From an uncultured Clostridia bacterium (GTDB lineage: Bacteria; Bacillota; Clostridia; Lachnospirales; Anaerotignaceae): a stretch of 64,000 nucleotides of DNA. Every line of letters begins with the position of its first letter. Within the stretch, counting starts at the first letter, position 1. The translations under genes and the position numbers were made by a program. Positions 24,311 to 33,511 of the stretch are shown in pieces. The DNA lies in the NCBI GenBank assembly GCA_902477755.1, contig CABSIK010000004.1:186001-250000 (forward strand). Direction: 5' to 3'. The notes beneath the pieces are model-generated. The model was not told where the DNA came from. It was given only the letters and a program-made list of their open reading frames with translations, and ran no database searches.

Positions 24311-25249
24311 ATGGCGGAGGAAATCCGTATTCTGAAAGATTTTATCGAAAAAGAAGTGCCAAAGGCGCCCCCGCTGTATGTGTCCGTCTTTTTGATGACA
24401 AAAGCGGCAGAAGGTAAGACTTCAGCGGCAGAAATCGCGGAAAAACTGGAAATACTGGAAAGTGATGTGCTGAAAGCATGGCGGTATTGGGAGGAGCGGG
24501 ACTATTTTGCAAAAGAAACGGCACAGGTGTCCCAGCCAAAAGCCATCCCTTCAGAACGCCCACAGTATTCCCCTGCGGAACTATCCTGTTATCTGAAACG
24601 GGAGGATGTGAAGCGGCTGTTTCAGTCTGCTCAGCAGAAATTGGGCAAGACCCTTTCCAGCAGTGATATGGCAACGCTGTTCAGCTTTTATGACTGGCTG
24701 GGACTGCCTTTGGAAGTCATCGACCTGCTGCTGACTTACTGCGTTTCCCGTGGCAAACGGGGGATGCATTATATCGAAAAAGTAGCCATGGGCTGGGCAG
24801 AGGAAGGCTTGGATTCTCTGGAAGCCGTGGAGGAATATTTGCAGATACGCAAGGAAGGCTATGGTGCCATCATGCGTGCCTTCGGTCAGGGAAAACGTCT
24901 GCCTGCACCGGAGGAAGAAACTTATATGAAAAAATGGCTGCGAGAGTATAAACTGCCGCTGGATGTGGTGGTGACGGCTTGCGAGCGCACCATCATGCGC
25001 ACTGGCGGCGTCAGCTTTGCCTATGCGGATAAAATTTTGCAGCAATGGCATCAGGCAGGGGTGAAAAGTCAGGAGGACATTGCCAAGCTGGACGAAGCTT
25101 TTGCGGCAAAACGTGCCCAGCAGAAGGCTTCCGAGCAGCCCAGACAGACAACACCCCAAAGACAGAACCGTTTCATCAACTACACCCAAAGAGAATGGGA
25201 CTATAACGAACTGGAACGGCTGGAACGGGAAAAACAACGAGAATGGTAA
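24311..25249 (+). CDS. DnaD domain replication protein
   Basis: A 312-residue protein with an N-terminal winged-helix part (residues 1-70) and two DnaD/DnaB-like C-terminal domains: SSSDMATLFSFYDWLGLP...HYIEKVAMGWAEEGL and PLDVVVTACERTIMRTGG...YADKILQQWHQAGVKS, each with the YxxxIxxxW-type signature. Such proteins help load the replicative helicase at restart or origin. The helicase loader gene follows after 15 bases, as is usual in clostridia. The C-terminal tail is Gln/Arg-rich. Confidence 0.92.
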   Translation: MAEEIRILKDFIEKEVPKAPPLYVSVFLMTKAAEGKTSAAEIAEKLEILESDVLKAWRYWEERDYFAKETAQVSQPKAIPSERPQYSPAELSCYLKREDVKRLFQSAQQKLGKTLSSSDMATLFSFYDWLGLPLEVIDLLLTYCVSRGKRGMHYIEKVAMGWAEEGLDSLEAVEEYLQIRKEGYGAIMRAFGQGKRLPAPEEETYMKKWLREYKLPLDVVVTACERTIMRTGGVSFAYADKILQQWHQAGVKSQEDIAKLDEAFAAKRAQQKASEQPRQTTPQRQNRFINYTQREWDYNELERLEREKQREW

Positions 25250-25264
25250 GGCAGGTGAGCAATT

Positions 25265-26257
25265 TTGGCAACCAGAACACAGATTTATAAAGAAATCCTG
25301 CGGGAATATGACGCTCTGCGGACAGAACAGGCGGCAAAGCTCCGCCAGCGGAAAGAAGAAATCTACCGTCGTTTGCCCCGTATCCGGGAAATCGACGAAA
25401 CCCTTTCCATGCTGGGGGTGCAGACAGCAAAACTGGTGCTTCTGAAACCCAGCGATATGCAGGAGGCCTTAGTAGAAATGCGGGCGAAACAGAAAGAATT
25501 GCAGACAGAACGGCGGATATTATTAGAAAGCATCGGCTTAACGCCAGCAGATATGGAACTGGAATATGTCTGCGAAACCTGCAAGGATACAGGTTATGTG
25601 GATAACGTGCCCTGCACCTGCCTGAAACAGAAAGTCATGGACAAGCTTTATGACCAGTCCAATGTGCGGGATATTGTGAAAGTGGAAAACTTCGACCATT
25701 TTGATGTGCGGCTCTACAGCGAACAGGTTTCCAAAAAAGAAGGCATCTCCCCCAGAGAAAACGCCATGCAGATTTTGCGGCAGGCATTGGCTTTTGTGGA
25801 AAACTTTGCAGATGGGGGACAGAATCTCCTGCTTTACGGTGCAACGGGATTGGGAAAAACATTCCTGTGCAGCTGTATTGCCAAAGAACTGCTGGATCAG
25901 GGCTATGTGGTGCTGTATCTGACGGCAGGGCAGTTGTTCCGCAAGCTGGAAGGAATCCGTTTTTCTAAAGATGAGGACGGGGAAAAAGAAGAATGGGACA
26001 AGGAACTGCTGGAAGCGGATTTGCTCATCATCGACGACTTGGGCACAGAGTTTGCCACCCTCTTTACAGCGTCAGAACTGTTCCGTCTTATCAATGACCG
26101 GAAATTGAAAAACAAATCCGTGATCATTTCCACAAATCTGAATCCTGAGGATATCACCAATCAGTATTCAGACCGCATCACTTCTCGTTTGAGAGAGTAT
26201 AAAGTGCTGAAATTCTTCGGGGATGATATTCGTGTGGTGAAGAAATTCCGAAAGTGA
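25265..26257 (+). CDS. DnaC/DnaI-like replicative helicase loader
   Basis: A 330-residue AAA+ ATPase. Residues 1-110 are a coiled-coil-rich helicase-binding part, then a Cys pair motif CETCKDTGYVDNVPCTC resembling the zinc-binding N-domain of DnaI. The ATPase has Walker A YGATGLGKTFL, Walker B LLIIDDLGTE and sensor NKSVIISTNLNPEDI with the arginine finger in DRITSRL. It loads the replicative DnaB helicase, probably with the DnaD protein encoded upstream. Translation seems to start at TTG 25265 after AGGTGAG. Confidence 0.93.
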   Translation: MATRTQIYKEILREYDALRTEQAAKLRQRKEEIYRRLPRIREIDETLSMLGVQTAKLVLLKPSDMQEALVEMRAKQKELQTERRILLESIGLTPADMELEYVCETCKDTGYVDNVPCTCLKQKVMDKLYDQSNVRDIVKVENFDHFDVRLYSEQVSKKEGISPRENAMQILRQALAFVENFADGGQNLLLYGATGLGKTFLCSCIAKELLDQGYVVLYLTAGQLFRKLEGIRFSKDEDGEKEEWDKELLEADLLIIDDLGTEFATLFTASELFRLINDRKLKNKSVIISTNLNPEDITNQYSDRITSRLREYKVLKFFGDDIRVVKKFRK

Positions 26258-26268
26258 GAAAAAAGCAG

Positions 26269-26306
26269 AAAGTCGTTTTGATATAAAATCAAGACGGCTT
26301 TTTTTG
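26269..26306 (+). terminator. Terminator of the dnaD-dnaI operon
   Basis: AAGTCGTTTTGAT pairs with ATCAAGACGGCTT and is followed by a T-run. Confidence 0.85.
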
Positions 26307-26391
26307 TCGGAAAAAACAATACGATAAAGACAGGTTTCGCCAAAAAAAACAGGCATATTTCCGTAAACTATGGCTATGGAGGGAAAGAGAC

Positions 26392-28782
26392 ATGGAAAAA
26401 ACGGAAATTTTACTGGAAACGGAACAGAAATTACCCCCTTTGGGGAAAGCCCTGCGTCCTGCGCCTGCTCCCAAGGCAAAACAGAAAACTTCTCTGGCGT
26501 GGATTGGAAGATACGGCACTTTATGGGCTATGGTGTATCTTTGGAGCGGCGGCGAGGTATTGCAGATTTTACATCCCCTTGCCATGAGCATATTATCGGT
26601 GTTTCTCGGCAGTGGTCGGGTATTTTGGCTGGCATTGTCTGCGGCGGCGTTGGGCGGCATGGGAAATGGTGCGGCTTTGAAGCATGGAGCGGTGCTTTTA
26701 GCGGCAACACTCATTCATTTGACATTGGGACGCTTTGTCACCGTGGAGGAAACCCTCAAAAAAGCTCTGTTAGGTGCTTTTGCCATGGCCTTGGGCGGAT
26801 GCTTTTACGCTGTAGGGCAGGGAGGACTGACATTCTATTTTGTGGTGGCAGGGGTGGAAAGCGCCATGGTGCTGGGCATTTCCCTGTTGGTACAGAAGGG
26901 GGAAGGGGTGCTTTTTGCGCCTAAGAGAACGGCAGTGTGGAGCCGGGAAGAAACTTTATCGGTGCTTTTGATTCTGGGCGGTGCGCTGACAGGTGCGGCA
27001 CAGATAGAACTGCCTTTTTTGCAGGACAGGCTTTTTCCGGTGCTGACGGCGTTGTTTTTACTCATTGCCGCATGGCGTGAAGGCGTTGGCGGCGGCGCGG
27101 CGGCAGGTGCTCTCATGGGATTTTTGCTTTTTGCCTGCGGCGTGGGAAATCTTTCTCTTTTTGCGGTGTTGGCTTTAGGCGGATTGTTGGCGGGATGCCT
27201 GAAGGATGTAGGCAGGTTCTTTGCTGGAACGGCTTTCTGGATGACGGCGGTGCTGTTCAGTTTTTACGGCGAACCTGTCTTTGAAAACAGAGAACAGCTT
27301 CTTTGGTTAGGAGCTGGCGCATTGGTGTTTTTGTTCCTGCCCAAAAAGATACTGGCAGGGGCTGGGGGACTTTGGCAGACAAATCAGGCAAAAGACCGCT
27401 ATACCCAGATGCGGGAAATGGCAGAGGAACGTCTCCGTGGCTTCGGAAAGGCTTTTCATGGTCTGGCGAAGGTGTTCGGCGGCGAAGAAGAAACAAGAAA
27501 ACAAGAGATTTCTGCCCTAGTAGATACGGTGGCAGAAAAGGTCTGCCAAAGCTGCGGCATGGCGCACTATTGCTGGGAGGAAGAAGTGTATCGTACCTAC
27601 AGTATGACATTTTCCGCTTTGTCTTGCTGTGACGGGGCAGGACGGGTCACCACGGAACAGCTTCCGGCGTGGTTTCAGGAGTTATGCCCCCGAAAAGAAG
27701 CCTTTGCCCAAACGGTATGTACTGTCTATGAGCGATACCGACAGGATTTGGTCTGGGCAGGCAGATTGCAGGAGTGCCGCAATCTGGTGGGACAGCAGTT
27801 GGACGCTGTGGGTGGTATTCTGGAGGAGCTGACAGGGCAAATGGATACAGGATGCATCATTCTGGAAAATTTGCAGGAAAGCCTTAGCCTTGCTCTGCGG
27901 AAAGCCGGCATCCGTGTACGGGAAGTGCAGGTCACCGAGGAGAAAGGCGGCAGAGGGAAACAGGTGCGGCTGGTGGTGCGTGGGTGTAACGGCAGAGGGA
28001 TTTGTCGGGAAACCATCCTGCCTGTGGTGCGAAAGACGCTGGGGCGGCAGATGGAACAGGTGGATGAAAACGTGTGCCATCTGGAAGGGGAAGGCTGTGT
28101 GCTGACCTTTGTGGAAGCTCCTGTGTTTGCTCTGACGGCGGCAACAGCTTTTGCGGCAGGCGAAATGGGCAAGCCCTGCGGCGACGCATCCTCTTTTCTG
28201 GAAAGCGAAAGAGGCACTGCCCTTTTGGCGGTGTCTGACGGCATGGGCACAGGAGAAAAAGCGGCGGCAGAAAGCAAGGCTGCCATTGAGCTTTTGGAAC
28301 AGTTTGCGGCGGCAGGATTTTCCAGAGAATTGGCGGTGCAGCTCATCAATTCCGCTTTGCTTTTGCGGCGTGCTGAGGAGAATTATGCCACACTGGATAT
28401 TTGCAGCGTAGACCTTTACGATGGACAGGCAGAGTTCATCAAGCTGGGGGCGGTGGCTTCTTTTATCTGTCGGGGGAATCGAGTCATTTCTGTTTATGCC
28501 CATACCCTGCCTGCTGGGATACTGGAACAGGTGCGTGTGGAGAAAAACGACATGCGTCTGAAGGATGGGGACTTGATTCTCCTTTTGACAGACGGCATTA
28601 CCGATGCCTTTGGAGGAGAGCGTCAGACAGCTCAATGGCTGGAGGAAAAATTTTTGCCTCAAGGTTTCGCAAATCCGCAGGATGCGGCGGATTTTATATT
28701 ACAGGCGGCACAGGAACACTGCCAGAAAGAGCTGGACGATATGACGGTGCAGGCGGCAAGATTCTGGAAAAAGATTGGGTGA
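26392..28782 (+). CDS. spoIIE: Stage II sporulation protein E
   Basis: A 796-residue membrane phosphatase that activates sigma-F in the forespore by dephosphorylating SpoIIAA and assists the polar septum. The N-terminal ~330 residues hold about ten helices, the middle part oligomerises (with CQSCGMAHYCWEEEVYRTY), and the C-terminal ~200 residues are the PP2C domain with LAVSDGMGTGEKAAAESKAA, ICSVDLYDGQAEFIKLGAV and LLTDGITDAF carrying the metal-binding Asp. It precedes tilS-hpt-ftsH as in Bacillus and clostridia. TGTCGGA at 26305 resembles a Spo0A box with one mismatch. It shows that the organism makes spores. Confidence 0.95.
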   Translation: MEKTEILLETEQKLPPLGKALRPAPAPKAKQKTSLAWIGRYGTLWAMVYLWSGGEVLQILHPLAMSILSVFLGSGRVFWLALSAAALGGMGNGAALKHGAVLLAATLIHLTLGRFVTVEETLKKALLGAFAMALGGCFYAVGQGGLTFYFVVAGVESAMVLGISLLVQKGEGVLFAPKRTAVWSREETLSVLLILGGALTGAAQIELPFLQDRLFPVLTALFLLIAAWREGVGGGAAAGALMGFLLFACGVGNLSLFAVLALGGLLAGCLKDVGRFFAGTAFWMTAVLFSFYGEPVFENREQLLWLGAGALVFLFLPKKILAGAGGLWQTNQAKDRYTQMREMAEERLRGFGKAFHGLAKVFGGEEETRKQEISALVDTVAEKVCQSCGMAHYCWEEEVYRTYSMTFSALSCCDGAGRVTTEQLPAWFQELCPRKEAFAQTVCTVYERYRQDLVWAGRLQECRNLVGQQLDAVGGILEELTGQMDTGCIILENLQESLSLALRKAGIRVREVQVTEEKGGRGKQVRLVVRGCNGRGICRETILPVVRKTLGRQMEQVDENVCHLEGEGCVLTFVEAPVFALTAATAFAAGEMGKPCGDASSFLESERGTALLAVSDGMGTGEKAAAESKAAIELLEQFAAAGFSRELAVQLINSALLLRRAEENYATLDICSVDLYDGQAEFIKLGAVASFICRGNRVISVYAHTLPAGILEQVRVEKNDMRLKDGDLILLLTDGITDAFGGERQTAQWLEEKFLPQGFANPQDAADFILQAAQEHCQKELDDMTVQAARFWKKIG

Positions 28783-28783
28783 G

Positions 28784-28823
28784 AAAAGGCGTGGAATCAC
28801 AGGATGTGGTTTTGCGCCTTTTT
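28784..28823 (+). terminator. Terminator after spoIIE
   Basis: AAAAGGCG and CGCCTTTTT, with an inner CACA/TGTG pair, form a hairpin with a T-run immediately downstream of the stop. Confidence 0.7.
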
Positions 28824-28885
28824 GGATTTCCATTGACGGCAGGGCGGTTTTCGTGTAAAGTTTTCACAGAAAGGCGGCGAGGAAT

Positions 28886-30259
28886 ATGCTGGAACAGGTG
28901 CGGCGTACCATTGAAGAATATCATATGGCAAAAGGCGGCAGGCTGGTTGTAGGTTTGTCCGGCGGTGCGGACTCCGTGTGCCTGCTCCATGTATTGAGGC
29001 AGTTGGCGCCTCGGTATGGCTGGGAGTTGCAGGCGGTTCATATCCATCATGGACTGCGAGGAGCAGAAGCAGACAGAGACGCGGCTTTTGCCATGAACTT
29101 TGCCCAATCCCTTGGGGTGCCTTGTCAGGTGGTTTCCTTTGATGTGGCGGCAGAAGCCAGAAAACAAGGCAGAAGCACCGAAGAAATGGGCAGAATCCTG
29201 CGGTATGAAACCTTTGCAAAGCTGGCGGGAGAAAATGGGCAAATCGCCGTTGCCCATCATGCCAATGACCAGGCGGAAACCTTGCTCATGCGTCTTTGCA
29301 GAGGTACGGGACTTCTTGGTTTAACGGGCATGGCACCAGTGCGAGGTAACATCATCCGTCCGCTGCTTTTTTGCAGCCGCAGGGAAATTGAAGCCTACTG
29401 CAAAGAAAACAGGTTGATGTATCAGGAGGACAGCACCAACAAGGATACAGCATATACGCGAAATAAAATCCGCCATGAGGCATTGCCTTTGCTGGAGGAA
29501 GTCCACGGCGGCAGTACGGCACATTTGGCAGAAACAGCGGCGCTTCTGGCGGCAGACAGTGATTTTCTGGAACAGGCGGCAAAGGCGGCTTATGGAGAAA
29601 CAAAACTGGGGGAACATCCTGTGGCGTTGTCCTGCGAAAAACTTTCTGACCTTCATCCAGCTTTGCGGATGCGTGTCCTGCGGTATGCCATGACGGAGAT
29701 GCTGGGCAGCAGCAGGAATGTTTCTCATGTGCATTTGCAGGATGTGGAAAGCCTCCTTGCAAAACAAAGCGGCACTTCTGTGAAAACGGCAGGGGGACTT
29801 GTGGTATATCGGCAGTATGACAGACTGATTTTTGGCAGAGCGGAAAAGAAGCAGGCTGGATTTTCCTATGATATTTCTTTTGGGACGGACGTTTTTGTGC
29901 CGGAGGCGGAGCTTTTGGTGGAAAGCGGCGTTTTTTCAGGAAAAAGGGAAGAAATTCCCTTGGATGGCTGTACGAACGTCTTTGATTATGATAAAATAAC
30001 ACAGGACTTGTGCTGCCGTACCCGAAAAGCAGGGGATCAGATTACGCTGCCCGGCGGCACCAAAAAACTGAAATCGTTTTTTATCGACGAGAAGGTTCCG
30101 GCGGATGAAAGGGGCAGCACCCCTCTCATTGCCTGCGGCAGGGACATCGTCTGGATTTACGGCAGAAGGACATCGGCAAAATTTGCTCCCGACGCCCAAA
30201 CGACACAATATGTATGGATTCGAATTACGGAGGCTCATCACAATGAAAGAAAGAATTGA
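28886..30259 (+). CDS. tilS: tRNA(Ile)-lysidine synthase
   Basis: A 457-residue enzyme that converts C34 of tRNA-Ile(CAU) to lysidine so that it reads AUA. The N-terminal PP-loop is GLSGGADSVCLLHVL, followed by HIHHGLRGAEADRDAAF and AVAHHANDQAETLLMRL. The C-terminal ~120 residues form the tRNA acceptor-binding domain, including LPGGTKKLKSFFIDEKVP. AGGCGGCGAGG lies upstream of the start. It overlaps hpt by 17 bases, the ancient tilS-hpt pairing. Confidence 0.95.
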   Translation: MLEQVRRTIEEYHMAKGGRLVVGLSGGADSVCLLHVLRQLAPRYGWELQAVHIHHGLRGAEADRDAAFAMNFAQSLGVPCQVVSFDVAAEARKQGRSTEEMGRILRYETFAKLAGENGQIAVAHHANDQAETLLMRLCRGTGLLGLTGMAPVRGNIIRPLLFCSRREIEAYCKENRLMYQEDSTNKDTAYTRNKIRHEALPLLEEVHGGSTAHLAETAALLAADSDFLEQAAKAAYGETKLGEHPVALSCEKLSDLHPALRMRVLRYAMTEMLGSSRNVSHVHLQDVESLLAKQSGTSVKTAGGLVVYRQYDRLIFGRAEKKQAGFSYDISFGTDVFVPEAELLVESGVFSGKREEIPLDGCTNVFDYDKITQDLCCRTRKAGDQITLPGGTKKLKSFFIDEKVPADERGSTPLIACGRDIVWIYGRRTSAKFAPDAQTTQYVWIRITEAHHNERKN

Positions 30260-30773
30260 AGTCATGTTCACAGCGGAAGAAATCACCAAACGTCTGGAAG
30301 AAATCGCTCAGGAAGTGTACGAAGAATTCGGCGATGAACAGGTGGAAATGGTATGCGTGCTCAAAGGCGGCGTTGTGACACTGGTAGAACTGGCGAAGAA
30401 AATGAAAATGCCCGTTACCATGAACTTTATGGATGTATCCAGCTACGGCGACGGCACAGAAAGCAGCGGTCATATTAAAATCCTGCGTGATCTGGATGAA
30501 GACATCACAGGCAAAAACGTACTGCTGGTAGAAGACATCATCGACAGCGGCAGAACACTGAGCAAACTGCGCACACTGCTGATTCAGAGAAATCCTAAGA
30601 AACTGAAACTCTGCACACTGTTGGACAAACCTGATCGTCGTGTGACAGAAGTTCCTGTGGATTATGTGGGCTTCACCATTCCCGATGCTTTTGTTGTGGG
30701 CTATGGTCTGGACTATGCGCAGAAATACAGAAATCTGGACTATGTAGGCGTGGTGCATTTCGAAGAAGAATAA
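30243..30773 (+). CDS. hpt: Hypoxanthine-guanine phosphoribosyltransferase
   Basis: A 176-residue purine salvage PRTase that forms IMP or GMP from the base and PRPP. The PRPP loop is VLLVEDIIDSGRTL; VCVLKGGVVTLVELAKK and YVGFTIPDAFVVGYGLDY form the rest of the active site. The start at 30243, preceded by ACGGAGG, lies inside the tilS coding region, giving a 17-base overlap. In Firmicutes Hpt and TilS interact and regulate ftsH; here a terminator and a separate promoter divide hpt from ftsH. Confidence 0.95.
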   Translation: MKERIEVMFTAEEITKRLEEIAQEVYEEFGDEQVEMVCVLKGGVVTLVELAKKMKMPVTMNFMDVSSYGDGTESSGHIKILRDLDEDITGKNVLLVEDIIDSGRTLSKLRTLLIQRNPKKLKLCTLLDKPDRRVTEVPVDYVGFTIPDAFVVGYGLDYAQKYRNLDYVGVVHFEEE

Positions 30774-30781
30774 TAGAAACC

Positions 30782-30832
30782 AAAAAGTGCGGCATTTTCT
30801 GCTACCCAAAAGCAGGAAGTTCCGTGCTTTTT
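30782..30832 (+). terminator. Terminator after hpt
   Basis: AAAGTGCGG and CCGTGCTTTTTT, with an inner TCTGCT/AGCAGG pair, followed by a T-run. Confidence 0.8.
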
Positions 30833-30936
30833 TATTCTTCTGCCCCCCTTTTCTCATGGAATTTTAAGAAAAGTGTGATTTTCTTTTCAGAAGGGAAAAA
30901 GCAACTTTTTTTACGAATTCTTTCCGAAAAGGAACA

Positions 30937-30965
30937 TTGCCTTTTGGCGGAAGATGTGCTAGAAT
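30937..30965 (+). promoter_or_regulatory. Promoter of ftsH
   Basis: TTGCCT (30937-30942), 17 bases, TAGAAT (30960-30965); leader of about 65 bases. Confidence 0.7.
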
Positions 30966-31035
30966 TATAAATTGATATGCTGGATAATTTGGACAGCGTC
31001 AACAAAAAAATCAAGAATCTTTAGGAGGGAAGCCT

Positions 31036-32991
31036 TTGAAAAAATATTGGCAGTCAGCAGGCTTATATGTGTTGATTTTTGTAATCATCCTAGCTGCTTT
31101 GGCCTTCAGCGGCAAAGGACTGATGCAGCCTGCGGAAGAAATGAAGGTCTATAATTACAGTGATCTGATCAATGAACTGGATCAGGATAATGTGAAGACC
31201 ATTGAGGTCACCAAGAGCAAAGAAGTATCGAACTATGGTACTGCAACAGCTGTGCTGGATGACGGCACCAAAATGACAGTCAATGTGCCCAGTGTGGATG
31301 TGCTTATGGAAGAAGTGAGCCAGATGCCTGCGGAGGGCAGTGACATCCAGATCGTTACACCCAACGCACCCAGCAACATGCTTTCTGCGATCCTGCCTTC
31401 TTTGATCATGATGATCGTCATGGTAGTGCTTTTTGTGGTGCTCATGGGCAGAATGCAGGGGGGCGGCGGCAAAATGGCCTCCTTCGGCAAAAGCAAAGCC
31501 AAAATGAGCAATGCAGATGACAAAAACAAAGTGACATTTGACAACGTCGCTGGTTGTGACGAAGAAAAAGCCGAACTGGAAGAACTGGTGCAGTTCCTCC
31601 GCAATCCCAAGAAGTTTACAGACCTGGGTGCAAGAATCCCCAAAGGCGTTTTGCTGGTGGGCCCTCCGGGTACTGGTAAAACACTGCTGGCAAAAGCAGT
31701 TGCAGGGGAAGCAGGCGTGCCTTTCTTTTCCATTTCCGGTTCCGACTTCGTAGAAATGTTTGTCGGCGTGGGTGCATCCCGTGTCCGTGACCTGTTCGAT
31801 CAGGCCAAGAAAAATTCTCCCAGTATCGTGTTCATCGACGAAATCGACGCCGTGGGTCGTCGCAGAGGCGCAGGTCTTGGCGGCGGTCACGACGAAAGAG
31901 AACAGACACTGAACCAGCTGCTGGTAGAAATGGATGGTTTCGGTATCAACGAAAGCGTGATCATCATTGCAGCAACCAACCGTGCGGATATTCTGGACCC
32001 TGCGCTGCTGCGTCCCGGCCGTTTTGACCGTCAGGTTTATGTTGGCCGTCCTGACGTAAAGGGCAGAGAAGCTATTTTGCGTGTACATTCCAAAGGAAAG
32101 CCTATGGCGCCTGAAGTTGACCTGAAGGTTGTAGCACAGACCACAGCTGGTTTCACCGGCGCAGATCTGGCAAACCTTTTGAATGAAGCGGCACTCCTTT
32201 CTGCAAGAGACGGCAAGAAAGCCATCGACATGGAATCTTTGCAGAAAGCCCTCATCAAGATTGGTGTGGGTACCGAAAAGAAAACAAGAGTCATTTCCGA
32301 AAAGGAAAAATATATCACCGCATACCACGAAAGCGGTCATGCGATCCTGTTTGAAGTTCTCAGCGAACTGGACCCTGTCCACAGCATTTCCATCATTCCC
32401 ACAGGTATGGCTGGCGGTTACACCATGCCACTGCCCGGTGAGGATAAGATGTATATGACAAAGCTGTATATGGAACAGGAAATCGTCAGCCTGCTGGGCG
32501 GTCGTGCGGCAGAAGCGCTGGTCATCAAAGACGTTACCACAGGTGCTTCCAACGACATCGAGCGTGCAACAGCCATGGCAAGAGGCATGGTAACACGTTA
32601 CGGTATGAGTGAGATTCTGGGCCCCATCCAGTTTGGGGAAGACAGCAACGAAGTGTTCATCGGCAGAGATTGGGGTCATACCCGCAACTATGGTGAAGCC
32701 GTTGCAACCACCATTGACGAAGAAGTAAAACGCATTGTTATGGGAGCTTATAACGAAGCTATCCGTATTTTGCAGGAAAACATGGAAGTGCTTCATGCCT
32801 CCGCAAAACTGCTGGTAGAAAAAGAAAAAGTTACCGGCGAAGAATTCCGCAAGCTCTTTGACGCGGATGTAAGAGCGGAAATCCTTGGTCTGGCAAATCA
32901 GACAGAAGAACCCATTGATGGGGAAGCAACAGAAACTACAGAAGAAACCACATCTGCTGCGGCAGAGGAAGATACAACCACACAAGCATAA
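31036..32991 (+). CDS. ftsH: ATP-dependent zinc metalloprotease FtsH
   Basis: A 651-residue membrane AAA+ protease. Two helices (residues ~7-26 and ~115-140) flank a small extracellular domain. The ATPase has VGPPGTGKTLLAKAVAGEAG, Walker B IVFIDEIDAVGRRRG and the second region of homology ATNRADILDPALLRPGRFDR. The protease has HESGH (near residue 432) and a distal Asp. The last 30 residues are a Glu/Thr-rich tail. It starts at TTG 31036 after AGGAGGG; no ATG fits. It degrades membrane and regulatory proteins, and in Bacillus aids sporulation. Confidence 0.97.
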   Translation: MKKYWQSAGLYVLIFVIILAALAFSGKGLMQPAEEMKVYNYSDLINELDQDNVKTIEVTKSKEVSNYGTATAVLDDGTKMTVNVPSVDVLMEEVSQMPAEGSDIQIVTPNAPSNMLSAILPSLIMMIVMVVLFVVLMGRMQGGGGKMASFGKSKAKMSNADDKNKVTFDNVAGCDEEKAELEELVQFLRNPKKFTDLGARIPKGVLLVGPPGTGKTLLAKAVAGEAGVPFFSISGSDFVEMFVGVGASRVRDLFDQAKKNSPSIVFIDEIDAVGRRRGAGLGGGHDEREQTLNQLLVEMDGFGINESVIIIAATNRADILDPALLRPGRFDRQVYVGRPDVKGREAILRVHSKGKPMAPEVDLKVVAQTTAGFTGADLANLLNEAALLSARDGKKAIDMESLQKALIKIGVGTEKKTRVISEKEKYITAYHESGHAILFEVLSELDPVHSISIIPTGMAGGYTMPLPGEDKMYMTKLYMEQEIVSLLGGRAAEALVIKDVTTGASNDIERATAMARGMVTRYGMSEILGPIQFGEDSNEVFIGRDWGHTRNYGEAVATTIDEEVKRIVMGAYNEAIRILQENMEVLHASAKLLVEKEKVTGEEFRKLFDADVRAEILGLANQTEEPIDGEATETTEETTSAAAEEDTTTQA

Positions 32992-33008
32992 GAAAGGGGA
33001 TATTTGCA

Positions 33009-33410
33009 ATGGAATTTAACAACATCGTACCCGGCATGACCTATGAAAGAGAATACATCGTAGAAGAAACTGATACCGCTTCTCATTTCGGCAATGACAA
33101 AGTGCCTGTATTTGCTTCTCCCAAGCTGCTGAGCTGGATCGAAGGCACAGCAATCGGCACAGTCGCACCTTTCCTGCCCGATGGCTGGGAAACAGTTGGT
33201 ACAACTTTTGATTTCAAACATCTGGCAGCAACACCTGTAGGCATGAAAGTGCGTGTGGTTACAGAACTGACAGAAGTAAACGGCAAACTGCTGACATTCG
33301 CTGTAAAAGCTTATGACGAAGTAGACAAAATCTGTGAAGGCACCCATGGCCGTGCCATCATCGACCTGAAAAAATTCCTGAGCCGTGTAAACGAAAAAGG
33401 AAAAAAATAA
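33009..33410 (+). CDS. Hotdog-fold thioesterase (FlK-like)
   Basis: A 133-residue single hotdog domain. ASPKLLSWIEGTAIGTVAPF and GTTFDFKHLAATPVGMKV match the FlK/thioesterase group, in which Thr, Glu and His form the active site; the Glu of WIEGTA and the His of DFKHLAATP are seen. It would hydrolyse acyl-CoA thioesters, substrate unknown. It follows ftsH after 17 bases and may share its transcript. A stem-loop (33441-33471) follows. Confidence 0.85.
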   Translation: MEFNNIVPGMTYEREYIVEETDTASHFGNDKVPVFASPKLLSWIEGTAIGTVAPFLPDGWETVGTTFDFKHLAATPVGMKVRVVTELTEVNGKLLTFAVKAYDEVDKICEGTHGRAIIDLKKFLSRVNEKGKK

Positions 33411-33438
33411 GAAGCTGCGGATAAAAACAAAGCGAAAC

Positions 33439-33472
33439 AAAAACGTCAGGAGGAGTCCCCTCCTGACGTTTG
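33439..33472 (+). terminator. Perfect stem-loop after the thioesterase gene
   Basis: AAACGTCAGGAGG and CCTCCTGACGTTT, 13 bp with a five-base loop. The T-run is only three bases, so termination may be partial. Confidence 0.65.
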
Positions 33473-33511
33473 CAGTTACGGCAATTTTACAGCCGGAAAG
33501 GAGGCATGGCT

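Noticed and set aside
31090..33009. A 639-codon open frame antisense to ftsH
   Set aside because: Cys/His/Phe-rich composition typical of a shadow frame; ftsH on the other strand has every motif.
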